64,000 bases of DNA from Portulaca oleracea (GCA_029582165.1 CM055873.1:41724795-41788794), one strand, 5' to 3'. Counted from the first letter of the stretch, positions 20,934-33,682 are shown. A program made the numbers and translations. The notes: generated by a model from the sequence alone, not told the origin.

Positions 20934-22385
20934 TGATAAGTGTATTTTATATATATGTGATCTAAGATTATGTAGAGTTAATTTGAGTGATTATTGATAT
21001 GAATGTATTATTTTTATACTCGAATTCTCTATTTTATGCTTGGTTGGAGTTTGGTATAATTTTGTAGGAAATTGATGTTAAAGTGAAGAAATCAAGCTTA
21101 AAACCAAGTCCAAGGAGTCCAAGTAGATCACAAATCAAGAGAAAGATCTACCCCAAGGCCCAAACATTGGCCCAAGAAGGCATTGGATGCCGTCTGGCAC
21201 CAACACGGATGTTAAAAGACTCAACACCAGTCGTTTCAGCCTCCAGAAAGTCCAGAATTCAACTCCCGTGAGCAACACGGTCCGTGTCAAGTCAACACGA
21301 CCCGTGTTGACTTGGACACGATCCGTGTTGGCCTGTATCGACCCGTGTTGATCCTGATTTATGCCATTTTGACGTTTCAACTGCTCTTAATTGCTATATA
21401 ATTGCTGCTACGGATATTTTGGCTGGACATTCATTCTGATCCATCATTATCCTCATCATCATATTCATCTATCCTATCATCCACATTTCCATCCACATTC
21501 ATCCATTGTGAAGAGGGAGAGTGCATTGGAGTTTGAAGGTTATCTTGCAAGAATCCATTGAAGTGGAGGAGCAAAAGTCCCCACCGATCACCAATCAAGC
21601 AAGGATTGATTCAACACTCGGTTTATTCTTCTTTATTTAGATTTCCATGCATTTTAGTATAGAATTTCATATGTTTAGTGAATCGAGCATGAGTAGTGAG
21701 TAGTTTTCATAAGTTTAGGGGATAAACCCTTATTAGTTTCTCTTATGGATTGAGTTTTGTTGGATTGAACAAGTTTGTTAATCTAGTTTGAATGCATTTT
21801 ATTTAACCTTTGCTTATGTATGTCGTTGTTTTTGATTGGCCATCAAGAATATGGAATTAGATTGTTGAGTGAAGTACCGAAAGGAGAAATTCGATAATCG
21901 GAACCCTTAGGATTAAACTAGTTATGAAGTGAACTAGACATAGAAGACTTTATAATTAGGAGTCATTGGATAATTAGACATTTAACCTTGATTAAATCAG
22001 AATAACCACGAAAGTAGGTGATTGGTTTGTCTTGGCAATTCGCTCTAGTGGCAAAATCTCATTGCGGAATAATTTATGCAATTATCGACCCTAAAATGTA
22101 CCAAATTAGTGACATACATGTTCAATCCACTTGTTTGATCCATAGAGTGACTTAGGTTTTATCCCCTGAACGTTTTTCTCATATTGATTTCATCTTGTGA
22201 ATTGTGTGAATAGTTTATTGTTTGCCTTTAGTAGTGAATAGAAATAGAATTAGATTATTTCAAACAAAAACCCGATCGACTTAGCAATCAACTAGGAGGC
22301 TAGTTCAGTGCGTTGAAAGGAAAAGTCCCAGTGGGAACGACCTTGATTCATGCTACAATTTCACCCGTGCACTTGCGGCTTATCA
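20934..22385 (+). repeat. 3' LTR of the Athila-like element
   Basis: 1452 bp, the same length as the 5' LTR and about 98% identical by eye. It ends TTATCA before the TTAAG target duplication. Confidence 0.95.
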
Positions 22386-22580
22386 TTAAGACTTAAGAGT
22401 AAAATTTAATTTCAATAGTTTGGCTCGAAACTTTATAATATGATAGAATTAATTTAAAAAAACTCAAATATGAATTTTTAGCTCAAAATATTTTTATCTG
22501 GTAACATTTATCGTCACATATATCAGCATAAAACTAACTCAAACTAAGCAAAATCCAAATTTATGTGTTTGAATTGAAAC

Positions 22581-23571
22581 TTTTTTTTTTTGGCAGAAAC
22601 TTGAACTTCATTAAAGAGCCCAACAGAGCCCAGCCAAAACTGTACAGACCGAGAGAGTCTCAACTATTGTAATAGAATATCTAAACGGATCTTGTATCTA
22701 CTGCTCTTTTTTGACAGAAAGCATAATCTATGAACAAGGACTTGATGAATTCTGTTGACAGCACTTTCAACACTAACATCTCTTGGTTTTCCTGGAAACC
22801 TCTTATAGTTCCTCCACTCCCAAATGATTGCCGCTGTCGAGGTTAAAATAGCTGCAGCAACCGATTTAATAGTTCTGGACTTCTTCATGTTCTTCCAATT
22901 ATCAAACCAATGTTGCACTGAATCAAAATCATATCTGAACCCCAGCTTGTCTCCAAAAACTTTCAGCACCTGTTTAATAAAGCAGCATTTAGAGAGAAGA
23001 TGATCCAAAGACTCCTCACCATTATCACAGAGGGAACAATTAGAATCTACCACAGTCTCATGTGCCAACAGCCTGGAAGCAACAAGTAATTTATTATGAG
23101 CAGCTACTCATGTTGTGAACAAATGCCTAGGAGGAGAAATGCCATTCCAAATTATGTGAGACCATTTCCAGTTTCCAGCTACTGGAAGAAAATCCAGGTA
23201 GCATCTTTTAATAGAAAACCTCCCAGTACTTTCTCCACACCATCTCCAATATGTTTCATCACCAAATTTCATACTCTCCTTGACATTACAAATCTGTTTC
23301 CAACACCATGAGCTGTTTACAGGGGGTTTATAAATCCACCAATTATGGTCTTTCATATACCTTTCATGTTGCCATCTCACCCATAAGGAGTCTTCCTTCT
23401 GAGCAATATTCCAAACCAACTTCCCCACAGTAGCCATATTCCAAATTCTGGGATTTATAAGACCCAAACCCCCAAGCTTTTTAGGAGTACACACAGTTTC
23501 CCAACTCACCAAAGGAATTCTATGGTAATTAGCATCTCCAGACCATAAGAAATTCCTACAAATCTTCACAA
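22581..23571 (-). mobile_element. 5'-truncated LINE (non-LTR retrotransposon) insertion
   Basis: A minus-strand insertion: its A tail appears as a T run at 22581-22590, and TTTGAATTGAAACTTT occurs on both sides (22568-22583 and 23572-23587), giving a target duplication of about 14-16 bp. The frame carries the C-terminal part of a plant LINE reverse transcriptase (FLWSGDANYHRIPLVSWETV, then GGLGLINPRIWNMA). After it comes the zf-RVT zinc-binding region with CSLCDNGEESLDHLLSKC, spacing Cys-Cys-His-Cys. One in-frame stop at 23108-23110 separates the two pieces, which lie in the same frame. The polymerase core and endonuclease are absent because of 5' truncation. Inactive. Confidence 0.88.
22664..23568 (-). 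pseudogene. LINE ORF2 C-terminal fragment (reverse transcriptase end and zf-RVT)
   Basis: The coding remnant inside the LINE insertion. The reading is continuous from the insert edge to 23111 and again from 23107 to 22664, broken only by one stop codon. It lacks the catalytic YxDD region, so no polymerase activity is possible. Confidence 0.85.
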
Positions 23572-23833
23572 TTTGAATTGAAACTTTATGATATGGTAGA
23601 AATGTAGAATAGAGTGAAAAAAAGCTTAAATATGAATTTGAAGTTCCAAATATTTTCATTTGTAACATATATCGCCACTTAATTATTCAACATATATAGT
23701 CATTTTCCGAAAAAGATTAATCTTCCTACCAAACAATGGGAAATTTGATATGCAAAGTTATTTTCCTTGGAAAACCATGTCCCTTAGAAAACCATTCTCT
23801 CCGAAATCATTTTCCTTCTAACTAAACACATTC

Positions 23834-26220
23834 ATGGTTTAAATTATTACATAGATTCGCCAAGGCGTCACACAAGCAAATGGGATGGTTCGATAATTGA
23901 TATATCAGAGTTATTGCTCAGAAAATTCGTTGCATTTTTTCCTTATTGTTAACAAGCAAATGGGATAGTTCTATAATTGATATATAGCAAGATATCAAAT
24001 AACCCAGAAAAGGATTATGCCTATTCAAGTTTAGACGATAATTGAGATTACTGATACGTGTCATACATCCATACAAAAGCCAGAAAAAATGCCACGACTC
24101 TCCCAGTAACATATGCATCCACGGAAACAATGATCACCCTAAGCCTTAACATAAACGACTGCTATTTGCAGATACCTAATTTTGGTTAGCAGCTACAACA
24201 ACACTTACTTTGCAGAGAGATCTCGTAAAACTACGGCAGCATACGGGACAAATGTAACCAATAAGGTGATTGGCCTTCCAAAAGGGAGGATTAGCCTTGA
24301 GATCCACATATGCTAGAACTCTTCCTATAGATTTTAGGAACTTGTCCAATCAGTAGTATTAAGTGTAATTGACATGCCAGTAGATAATGACTAAAATAAG
24401 CAGCACTTCCGAGATGTAAATCCTTGATCCAATAAAAGGGAGACATCCCTAATAGATTCATTTGTAAGTGAAAATGGAGTTATACAACCTTGTCAAAAAA
24501 ACTCAGAAAGTCAAAATTACTTAGAATTAAGGTAATCTTTAATTCGACAAAAGAATGTAAACAACTCCTAAAAAATGACTTCTTTCCATCAAAATAGAAG
24601 TTGATCGACACCAAGGTATGAGAAATTAAGGGTTTCAGAGAGAAACATCCTTGAATTCTAACTAATTGTGAAACAATGTCTACCCCTAATAGTGATACAT
24701 GCTACTCTATTTCACATATCATAATTCCATAGAGTGCAAGCATATTGTGGAAATAGTCAATATGTTGTTAGTCATAATATGAGTTGTCTTTGATGAAAAT
24801 GAAGCAAAAATGGTCACTCCCAACAACACGATAACCTTTCTAAAAGAGTTGTGATGCCAATACTTACACAAAACAACAAGGAAAATAAACAGGAATGCAA
24901 AAAGTTACAATAAAATACATATAACAATGTGAAAGAAGAGTGAAAAATAGGAGAAAATGAATGTCAATCAATTCATTGTACAAATGTTAAACACCACCAT
25001 AACATGGACTAAGAACTAAATAAAATGGCATATTTGAATACTAATGTTAGCATTGCTCAAGGAAATAAATCAATAATAACTAGTCTTACATAGAGTATGC
25101 ATCAACAAAGTGTTAAAAAGCACCAATTTCAACTGGAAATTCTGAATGAAATACTAATTGTTCGGTTGTAGAATTTGGGGTTTTAAGAGTAGGATTGTCA
25201 TATCCGCAGGGATGGTGTGTCAGGCTAAGGTAATTGGTTTGGTAGGGATTTCAAATTCGAATGTAGTAATTAACTAAATTAATTAAACTAAAGTAAGCAA
25301 GAAATTGAAACAGTAATAACCAAGGAAAACATGAATTTAGCTATGGAACTAACCCTAATGAAACAAGAACGAGAATTTAGAACTAAAGAAAAACTTATAT
25401 TTAAAGAATCAATTAATAACGATGAATGTAAAAATTGAATTAATTGCTGAAATTAAGAATGAAAACATTAACCTGGATTGCAATTTTTACTCTCAATCTT
25501 CTCTTGAATCTTTGTCTTCACGAACTTTCTCCCGAACAAACAAGAAAGGCGTGATCTGGATTACTAAGACTGCTCGAATCCTCACCTGAAGGGAGAATTC
25601 GAGGAATCTTAATCCTCCTCTTCACTATAAAAAAATATGGAATTTTTGGGAACTAATGCTAATCTATGTAAATGTAATATATAAAGCCAAAGGGTCTATG
25701 TAATATATAAAGTCAAAAGGGTTTATGGTGCGCAAATTTCACTTTCCCATTTTACCCCTTACCATTGATAAATTACAAGGATAAATAGTAATTACAATGT
25801 TTTTTATTTACACCAAAATAATTATTAAAGAAATTGTTACAACCAAAATTTGAACGTCTAATGCAAAGGAAAACCCTCCAATTTCTATACCACTAGACCA
25901 CCATATTTTAAGTTAATGTTTTTTATATATGTTTTTTATTTCCCTCTATCACATTGGAACTGTCATTTACTTCATTTTTTTTGTTTCTATTTACCCTAAT
26001 TTACATTATATTATTATTTTTTTAATTTATTTTAGGTTCCTATGTTGTTATCTTACATTATTTTATTTTTTGATGTTTTGTGCAAAGTATAATATTAACT
26101 TTAATTATTTTTGTTTCTTAGAAAAGATTCAATTTCATTTAAAGATTGTCATTACATATCAGAGTTGGAGTATTACTGATAATCTTTTCATTCCTTTATT
26201 TTATTATGTTTTCTTATAAG
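23834..26220. other. Intergenic DNA, no gene
   Basis: AT-rich. Two near-identical words (ACAAGCAAATGGGATGGTTCG and its neighbour) at about 23872-23900 and 23950-23975 form a short local duplication. Around 25150-25640 the minus strand has a character like the end of a gypsy LTR, but no boundary could be read. No supported coding region. Confidence 0.5.
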
Positions 26221-26716
26221 ATAAGTGTAACGCCCTGGAAATTCAATTATAGAAAAGTCAAGTCAAACTAACGTTAACAGACAAAACTTAGCGGAAGACT
26301 TCAAATTTAGTTTGGGCGTTACTGCCGTATCCCCGAAGGAACACAAGGCGAGAAAGGAAAACATAACTGTCTGCTAACGGTAACTACTAACAACTCAAAA
26401 CAAAACTTTAAGACATCATAACGAAAACAAAATAAAAAGATTCAAGGACTTCTAGACTCGTCGTCCTCACTTCTAATTCCCGTCCCCAGCATTTAGATCT
26501 TCACCTGAAAACAAAACATTTCAAAAATGAGGGGGAAATCTCAATAATGTCTACCCCTAACGTTTAAAACAGTTTAAGTTCATTTCAATTCATTTTGGGG
26601 AGAGGGATCGAAACAAACGTTTTACAAACCTTTAATCCCATACTGTTTCCTCAACCCATCCAATCCATATTTTAATTTGCGGGCGGGATACCAAATCCCT
26701 TAAAGAACATCGCCTA

Positions 26717-27000
26717 CCAAAGGCATCAAACAACTATCCTATATCAGGGATGAAACCCTGATCTCTTGGCACATAACCCATACAGGCATCGAATCCTGGT
26801 CTCAGGGTTATCACCCGCATGAAAAATTAGCCTCTCAAAGGCATCAAACAGTCGCTCACCAAAGGCTTCATAACATCTACCCTATATCAGGGATGAAACC
26901 CTGATCTCCTGGCACATAACCCGTACAGACATCGAATCCTGGTCTCAGGGGTATCACCCGCAAAAACATTAGCCTGTCAAAGGCATCAAATCAACAACCC
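26717..27000. repeat. Two-copy tandem repeat, 143-bp period
   Basis: ATATCAGGGATGAAACCCTG begins at 26741 and again at 26884, with matching flanks (GGCACATAACCC, CATCGAATCCTGGTCTCAGG). It lies within the outer solo LTR and has no counterpart that I saw in the inner one. Confidence 0.8.
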
Positions 27001-28038
27001 GCTTAATGTTTCCACTTTGAATTATCAATTTATTAATCAAACTCATCTCACACTCTCAAGTCAAACCCAACCCAGATTATCAAAATCAATGATAAAACCA
27101 CTTATAAAAGACCATCTCAATTTCTCCACTCATAAAACAAGGTACAACAATTACAAACAGTTATCCAAAACAGATGGTCATAATTCCACAAAAGTCCCCT
27201 TTCGGGATGCAATTATCAAAACAGATTAGAAAACATTAAAACACATTTAAAGAGCATCCCGGTGGGGATTAGAGCATAGACAATTACCTGAATAACGTCA
27301 CAGTACAGCAATAAGGAGAACACACTTGAGCTCACTATCGTCACGCACTAACTCGGGCTTAGAGTAAGAATAATTATCTAATCAAAACGCGCTCTAACGA
27401 AGTCAGTATTAACTATCAACTACCTAACCCATCCCCTAGGAACACTTAGGTTCCTATCATTTATGATTTACACTTAACACATTCAAGGAACAAGTTCACA
27501 CATAAAATTTACTCAACAATTTTCATAAATAAAAGCAAACAGAGGACAGATTATAACGTTCACATAAAACGGGTCACAACTCGACTTCCCGACATCCTAT
27601 GGGTCTGGTTCTGAACTTTTCGGAAACCTCGGGATGTCTACTAAAACTTCCATGTTGATGGCTAAGCCCAAATCAGTCCCGAAAGACTCTAAAAACACCC
27701 ATCTTCACAATTGGTCCAGTTCTGACAGGTTCTGGTAAAACGGTTATAACTCGGGCTATACAAATCAAACGTTCGATCCGTAAAATTCCTATGGTTCCTA
27801 ACATCTAAGGGAACCTCCAGTTAAAAGGTAGGGCTAAATTAACTACACAATAAATGGTGACCGATATCGTACGACTCATAAAATCTGTCCTAACTGACCG
27901 GGTTTTCATTTCGGGGTTTTCGATCCTACTTTTAACCATACTATCCCGGGACTCCAAATTGAGGTTCTAAACAATCTACTAGGGTCCACTACTTGCCCTT
28001 TCACCCCCATGGCACAACTAAGGTCGATTTACACATAT

Positions 28039-31000
28039 TGTAATAACCCACCCCAAAATCATGTTTAATTACCTATAAATCTTATTGATTATTCAAATCG
28101 CGTTATAAATATTCCGCGTTTATCTTTATTTATTTATTGATTTACTTGTTTATTTATTGTTACCGGTGACAAGTCTCGTGCAGGAGATGGCTAAGGTGCC
28201 GAGTTATCGGCTTAAAAAAATTTACTTTACATGTTCATTCAATGAGTTAAAGTATTTCAGGTTATACGATTTATGTTATAAATTTATTTACCCATTTAGT
28301 TAATTTGTATCGAGTTTTACCGTTTACACTATTTCTTAACCAAAAAGGGGTCTAATTATTCGACCTCGTAACATTTATATTTTATTACCCAAACCTTTAA
28401 TTTATTTGGGTTATATTTATTTCATTTAAGTACAAGTAATATTTATGTTTCATTTATTTGGATTTTCTACATCCAAGTTTTATTTTATTTTAACCCAATT
28501 ATTACCAATTGATTTTATTTGGTACAAACTAATTATTTAAGTTTATTACATTTACAATTATTGTTTTTAGTTTACAATTTCAGACTTCATTAAGTTGTTT
28601 AGAGGGGGTTATATATGCATTAGCAAAGGGGGGTTTAAGTCTTTCTTCCTCATTTCAATTAGACAACTCCCCAAACTCTTTCTCTCTCTACCTTCCCTCT
28701 TCCCCCTTGCTCTGCTGCCCAGCCGTGGCCACCATACTGCCGCCGCCCAGCTGGTGTTTTCCGGCGTGTTTTCCGGCGCCGTCGGCCACCCTACTCCGGC
28801 CACCACCTTCTTCCCCCTTCTCTTGTTCAATCTCTCACCTCAAATTCAAGTGGTATAATCTCAAACCCTAACCTAATTCTCTTGTTTATAATCTGAAATT
28901 GTACTTCCAATTTATGTCTCTTGATGTTTGTCATCTTCTTTATGTTTATTAAGCATGAATTTAAGTTGTGATTAAGCTAGGGTTTAAGTTTTAAGTGTAT
29001 ACATGTATATTTTTAAGTGTTTGTGAGGTTTTCTTGTTGAATTCTTGTTGGACATGGTTATAATCTTGATGCATGTGAGTTTCTTGATAAGTTTCTGAGT
29101 ATTAAGGGCTGATTATATATGTTAAGATTATTATTTAAGTGTTGTCATGTTTAATTTGGGTGAATTAGTGAGATTTTGGTGCAAGAGTTCAAGAACAAGT
29201 CCTTTATGTTGAGTTTATGGTTAATCCCTGGTTGCATGTGGAATTTAAGCTCTTTGATGAGTTAACTTTCAAGGTTTAATTCTGGAAATATAGTGGATTA
29301 TAGCCAAAGTGAAGTTTGGTTGAGAATTAGTATGAATTAAGGGCTAAAAGTATCATTAGAGCTAAAATTAAGAGCAAAATAGTCTCTGTTTCAATTCTGG
29401 AAATTTACAGATTTATAAAAGTGGAATTTTTGCCCAGATTTTTACTCCATTTGATAGCTTAAGGTGTTAGCAAACCATAGGCTTTGGAATTTCTAATTTC
29501 CGACATGTATAGCCCGAGTTACGATTAAAACCGTAACCTCACGATTTTATATACGAACTCTGAGTCAGTGTTTTGAGGGCTATTTTCCGTCCCTTTGGAG
29601 ACCTCTTTGGTTTTTATGGTAAACATGAAAGTTTTAGGCCTCATTTCAAGCTTTTCGGAAAGGTATGGTTCATCGTCATACGATATCGGGAGTGTGAGTT
29701 ACGATCCCGGGAAACCGGGCTGTCCAGAACACCATTCTGCTCAAGTTAACCTTTGTGGATTAATGTCTTTTGGGCCTCAAATCAACCCAATAAGGGGTTC
29801 TAGGTATAAATGGGTCATGGTTATAAATTATCATTATAGAGTTATGTGTTTAAGGCTAAGAGTACCAATTTGGAGTCCTAAGTAAGTCTTAAAGAATACC
29901 TTTCAAGAGCTAGTATGTTTAAGTAATGTATCGTGACTCCCTTCGTTCTTTAAGTCTAATGTTCAATATCTTTACTCTAGTTAAGAGTTCCTTCTAGCTT
30001 GGTAGCATCCAATGTCTAATTCAATTCATTCCTCATTTCTTTCCTCAATTCAAAATTCATTAATCCAAGCTTGTTTTTATGCACATTTTAACGTGTATAT
30101 CTTGTTTCATTTCGCCATTTCATTCGATATCGTATTATCAAACCATTTTTGAACTCGTTATCTCGCATCCTAGCTTCGAATTTATAATTACCCTATTCAT
30201 CATCAATTCAAGCTAATTGTCCTAAGTTCAAGCCCTTTTATTTGAATCACCTTCTACGTCATATTTCTCGTGATTTTCCGACCCAAAAACTCCAAGGTTT
30301 TATGTGCACAGCTTCTGTCCGGGCCCATTTTGGGGCCCTCCCACTCATTTTTAGCTTCTGGTTCTGTTGACAAAGTTGTAGGTTACGTTTTTCCCTATTC
30401 CGGGATGTACTCTTTTACTTCGTTTCGATTTTCCTAACTCAAGTTATGCTATAAACTCTATTTTCCTATAACCTGAAATTTTACTCTCAAAAGTTATTTC
30501 ATTTATATTGCTAAATTCCTAAACTTATGAATCTAATTTAGAACCTTATTCGGTTCTTCATTTCTACTTATTCTTATCTTAGTTGACAAGTTTCAAAAGC
30601 CATCTCCAAGCCGAGCTGCGCCGCCAAGATCTCTAGCGTCTCAAGGTACGCGAATTGTCCAGCTTTTACGATCTAAATTATAGTCACAATTCATTCAGTT
30701 TATGACATGTCAAGTTTTATGGTTTACAATGACTTTATATTTAACAGTGAACCCGCATTCTATGCTTATTCTTACATTCATGTTTTAGCACTCCTGATCA
30801 GAGTGCCTTGACCTGTCGTTGCTTTCGTGATCAATCATTCCAAGTTTAGATCAACTTGGGCATACGCGTGTGTGAGGTGCTTGCACCGATCGTAAGGGTT
30901 CCACCTACTTTCTATCTTCATCGATTTATGTTATGCATATGTTTATGTTCTTGTCATGCAAGTCCTATCTTAACCCCTTCCCCATTTTCAAAATGTTTTT

Positions 31001-31458
31001 AAAGGCCGGCACCAAAACCGTTTTCGAACGGTTTACGTGCTGGAGGTTTACGTACTGAGTGTTTCCCCACTCACTTTTGCGTTGTTTTAATGTTTTGTTT
31101 TAGGAGGTTCGAGCTCCCAAGGCAAGGATAAGTCGGTTCCAAAATAGTTCAAGGATCCCGAGGTAGTTCTCTATGGAACCCATCGGTTATCAAGGACAAG
31201 CAGGAGCGTTTGGAAGTTGTTCTAGTTTAAGCTATGTTTAAGTTTATGTATCTTATCCAAAGGTTGTATAAGTTTTATATATGAAGGTTTTTAAGTTAGT
31301 AAGTTATCTTGCGGTTTTGGAAGTTTCTTTAGTGTTGTTGCCTTGTCTCTTTTGGGAGACGGCGGTAATGCCTCGACCTAAGGTGTTCCGCTGCGCTAAT
31401 CACAGGTTTGGGATTCTAAGTATAGTCTTAATCTTGTGATTAAGGTTGGGGCGTTACA
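28039..31458 (+). mobile_element. Solo LTR (3420 bp) of the same gypsy family, nested
   Basis: It starts TGTAATAACCC and ends GGGGCGTTACA, with exact 5-bp target duplications CATAT (28034-28038 and 31459-31463). A promoter-like GGTTATATATGC lies near 28608, followed by a CT-rich leader. This gives rise to a chance 87-codon frame that I do not call a gene. No primer-binding site, coding region or partner LTR was found. The sequence is similar to the reverse complement of the surrounding element, so the two belong to one family in opposite orientation. Confidence 0.75.
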
Positions 31459-33123
31459 CATATACTAACATAAATTTCCACAATTAACATATTAGTTTTC
31501 AATCAAACACAGAAACCTAAAATTCACCCTACTAATCGGAATAAAAGGAACGAAACATGGACCCCTAAACTTAAAAACACACAAGGAACCAACAAGGTAC
31601 TATTTTACCAAAATATAAACAAATTAAACATTTTTAATACATAAAGAACTCGATAAACCTCTTAATAACGATATAACATACGTTAACAATTCAAATTAAC
31701 ACGGTTACTATAAAAAAAATCAAAACTTTGTTTATCATATCATAATTTAATTTTGCAAAAACAACTAAGACGATTTAGGAGACACCCTTGTAAAAGTATA
31801 ATTTAATAATAATTATAAACTAATGTTTTTAACTCCGAACTCTCGAAATTTACTTATACTTTGTAAAATAAATTTGAGAAACAACCCTAATAGACCTTAT
31901 AACCAGAATTAATACTCATATTATACGCAAGCATAACCAATTTATTCTCACGAAATAATTCTAATCAAACTCTAAACATAATTTACACAAAATAGCCAAT
32001 ATACTTCACATATTACCGATTATTAACAACATATTGTGCAATTATTTTGCACATTTGCTAACTCAGACCCTATAACACCACGTTCATCACACGCCACATC
32101 AATTTTTTTTTTATGCACCCTAACTTGATATGAATAATAAGGACCATTAATATAATACTAATCATATCATAAAACTGAAAACATAGTATGAATGATAATA
32201 AGCCAAAGGCAGTAAATGAGTTTAGGGTTTACGTATGGGCTAGCTGGACAAAACGGGCGGCGGTCGGAGCTACGGTGACGTCGTTGGCGGAGGGTGCGTC
32301 GGGGTGGTCGAAGCGGCGGTTGATCGCGACAATTATGGGTGACGGTTATGAATGACGGTACAACAGCAACACTTTCAATCGTCTCTTCGCACTAAGGCGG
32401 CAGGCGATGGTGTCCGACGACTGCGACAGTGGCTTGGCGGGTGCGGAACGTGGCGGCGTCGGGTGGTGCAATCGCTGCTATGGTGGTATCGCACGGGGCG
32501 GCGCACAAAACCGAGACACCAAGGGAGAGAGGAAAAGAGCGGGATAGAGAGAGAGAAAGAGGGGGTGGTGGTCGGTTCGGTGGTTGCGACGAATTGTGTG
32601 GTGGCCGGAGACGGTGCCGGCGATGGTTGGCCGCAGGAGGTTGATGGCCACGGGGAGCAGTTATACAGAGAGAATGAGGGAGATAGGGATTAGGGAATGA
32701 TATTAGGGTTTACTATAATAATTATATACACTAACTAAAATTAATTTAGTGAAAATAATCTGCAAAATAGTTAACCACCGATGCTACTAATAACTAGGAA
32801 AGTATAAATTTTAATTTCTCAACTACTAATAATAATAATAATAATAATATTAAAAAAAAATAGCCACGTGATAATTAAATAAACTAAACACATATTCATC
32901 AAATATTACCACGTAAATTACCCAAAACATCCCTATTCCCAGGCACGTTTCCTAAACATAGAAAATTACTATCTTACCCTTATTAGCTCATCAACGGTCT
33001 TACGAGCTCAAATGTTAGCATAAACAATCGCCGATAAAATCTCAAAATTAACGGAGTCAAGCTTAAATAATTAACGACGTCACGATCAATGCTTTCAAAT
33101 TTTTTTCGGGGTTTTACAATAAG

Positions 33124-33682
33124 ATTCTTACTTAACTAAGAAATATTTGCTTTATCTAACTTTATTCTAAGTTGCATAATTGCACTCATTTAACAATCAC
33201 TAAATCCAATGTGACAAATAAATAATAGAAACGTAATGATCTGTTAAGGTATTCGATAATATTTGCCACATAGAAATTAAATTTATATAAAAGTAAAAAA
33301 AAACAATCATGAGGAAGATCATATCTATAATGCATAATTGTTCATATTGAGAGTAAACGAACAATAATGAATAATATTGTTTTCGTCTCACATTCTCACT
33401 ATATTTTTATTGTGAATATGTTCATGACACTCTAACTTATTTTGACTGAGCTTATTACAAGTTAAACTTATCTAAACTTATTATACTGAACCAATTTGAA
33501 CTTAGTGGTTTGATCTTATTTGAATTCATTTGAAAGAGTTGTTTTTGGAAATTTATCTTAAACTTATTTAACTTATTTTTAGAAACAACTAAAAAAAAGA
33601 TAACTTTAACTGCACTGACTCGCCAATATCCATCATGAGCCAAATTCGAATTATTATTGAGGATTTTTATTTTTAAGCAAAA
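33124..33682. other. AT-rich intergenic DNA, no gene
   Basis: No coding region. Several words containing AACTTATTTNAACTTA recur imperfectly at 33430-33580. Confidence 0.5.

Larger units (their letters stand above)
11751..22385 (+). mobile_element. Athila-like Ty3/gypsy element lacking pol
   Basis: Two 1452-bp LTRs (11751-13202 and 20934-22385) start TGATAAG and end TTATCA. The 5-bp target duplication TTAAG is exact (11746-11750 and 22386-22390). A tRNA-Asp primer-binding site follows the 5' LTR, and a purine-rich tract precedes the 3' LTR. The 7.7-kb interior holds a gag-protease ORF (13599-16031) and a second long ORF (17652-19013). No reverse transcriptase, RNase H or integrase motif appears in any frame. 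By eye the LTRs differ at about 25 positions, so the insertion is fairly recent. It must have moved with enzymes from a related full element. Confidence 0.92.
9751..23833. mobile_element. Old inverted-repeat DNA element hosting a nest of other elements
   Basis: The left end (GGGTGCGTATGGCAGAGGAG) pairs with the reverse complement of the right end near 23833 (GAATGTGTTTAGTTAGAAGG), and both continue into GAAAAT-rich arms. The interior DNA beside the inserts consists of diverged copies of a unit containing AATTTTGAGCTCAAAATATT-like words and TTGAAACTTTATGATATG. The same family occurs at about 51778-53196. Subtracting the LTR element, LINE, SINE and MITEs leaves roughly 1.6 kb of old element. 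The class is not determined. The outer limits are approximate. Confidence 0.45.
26226..33118 (-). mobile_element. Apparent solo LTR (about 3.47 kb) of a gypsy family, split by an inner solo LTR
   Basis: The outer ends are TGTAACGCCC (26226) and GGGGTTTTACA (ending 33118). ATAAG flanks both sides (26221-26225 and 33119-33123), an exact 5-bp target duplication. Subtracting the inner insert and its duplicated 5 bp leaves 3468 bp. Read on the minus strand, its sequence matches the inner element in several places, for example an AAGTTTTAG...TTTTCGGAAA block and a CGGYAGTAAYGCC block near the end. The TG...CA ends, the 5-bp duplication, and the absence of primer-binding site, pol and second LTR fit a solo LTR of a Tekay/Del-like chromovirus. 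Family assignment is tentative. Confidence 0.7.

Noticed and set aside
25140..25640. Possible minus-strand LTR end
   Set aside because: The character is suggestive, but no TG/CA boundary, target duplication, primer site or partner was found.
26741..26990. Tandem units considered as a possible CRISPR-like or satellite array
   Set aside because: Only two units of 143 bp, in a plant LTR; neither an array nor a satellite.
28595..28858. 87-codon frame in the inner solo LTR
   Set aside because: Lies in the CT-rich leader of an LTR, with no domain and no conserved counterpart in the outer LTR.
32352..32693. 113-codon Arg/Gly-rich frame
   Set aside because: Corresponds to the antisense of the GC/CT-rich leader of the outer LTR; composition artefact.
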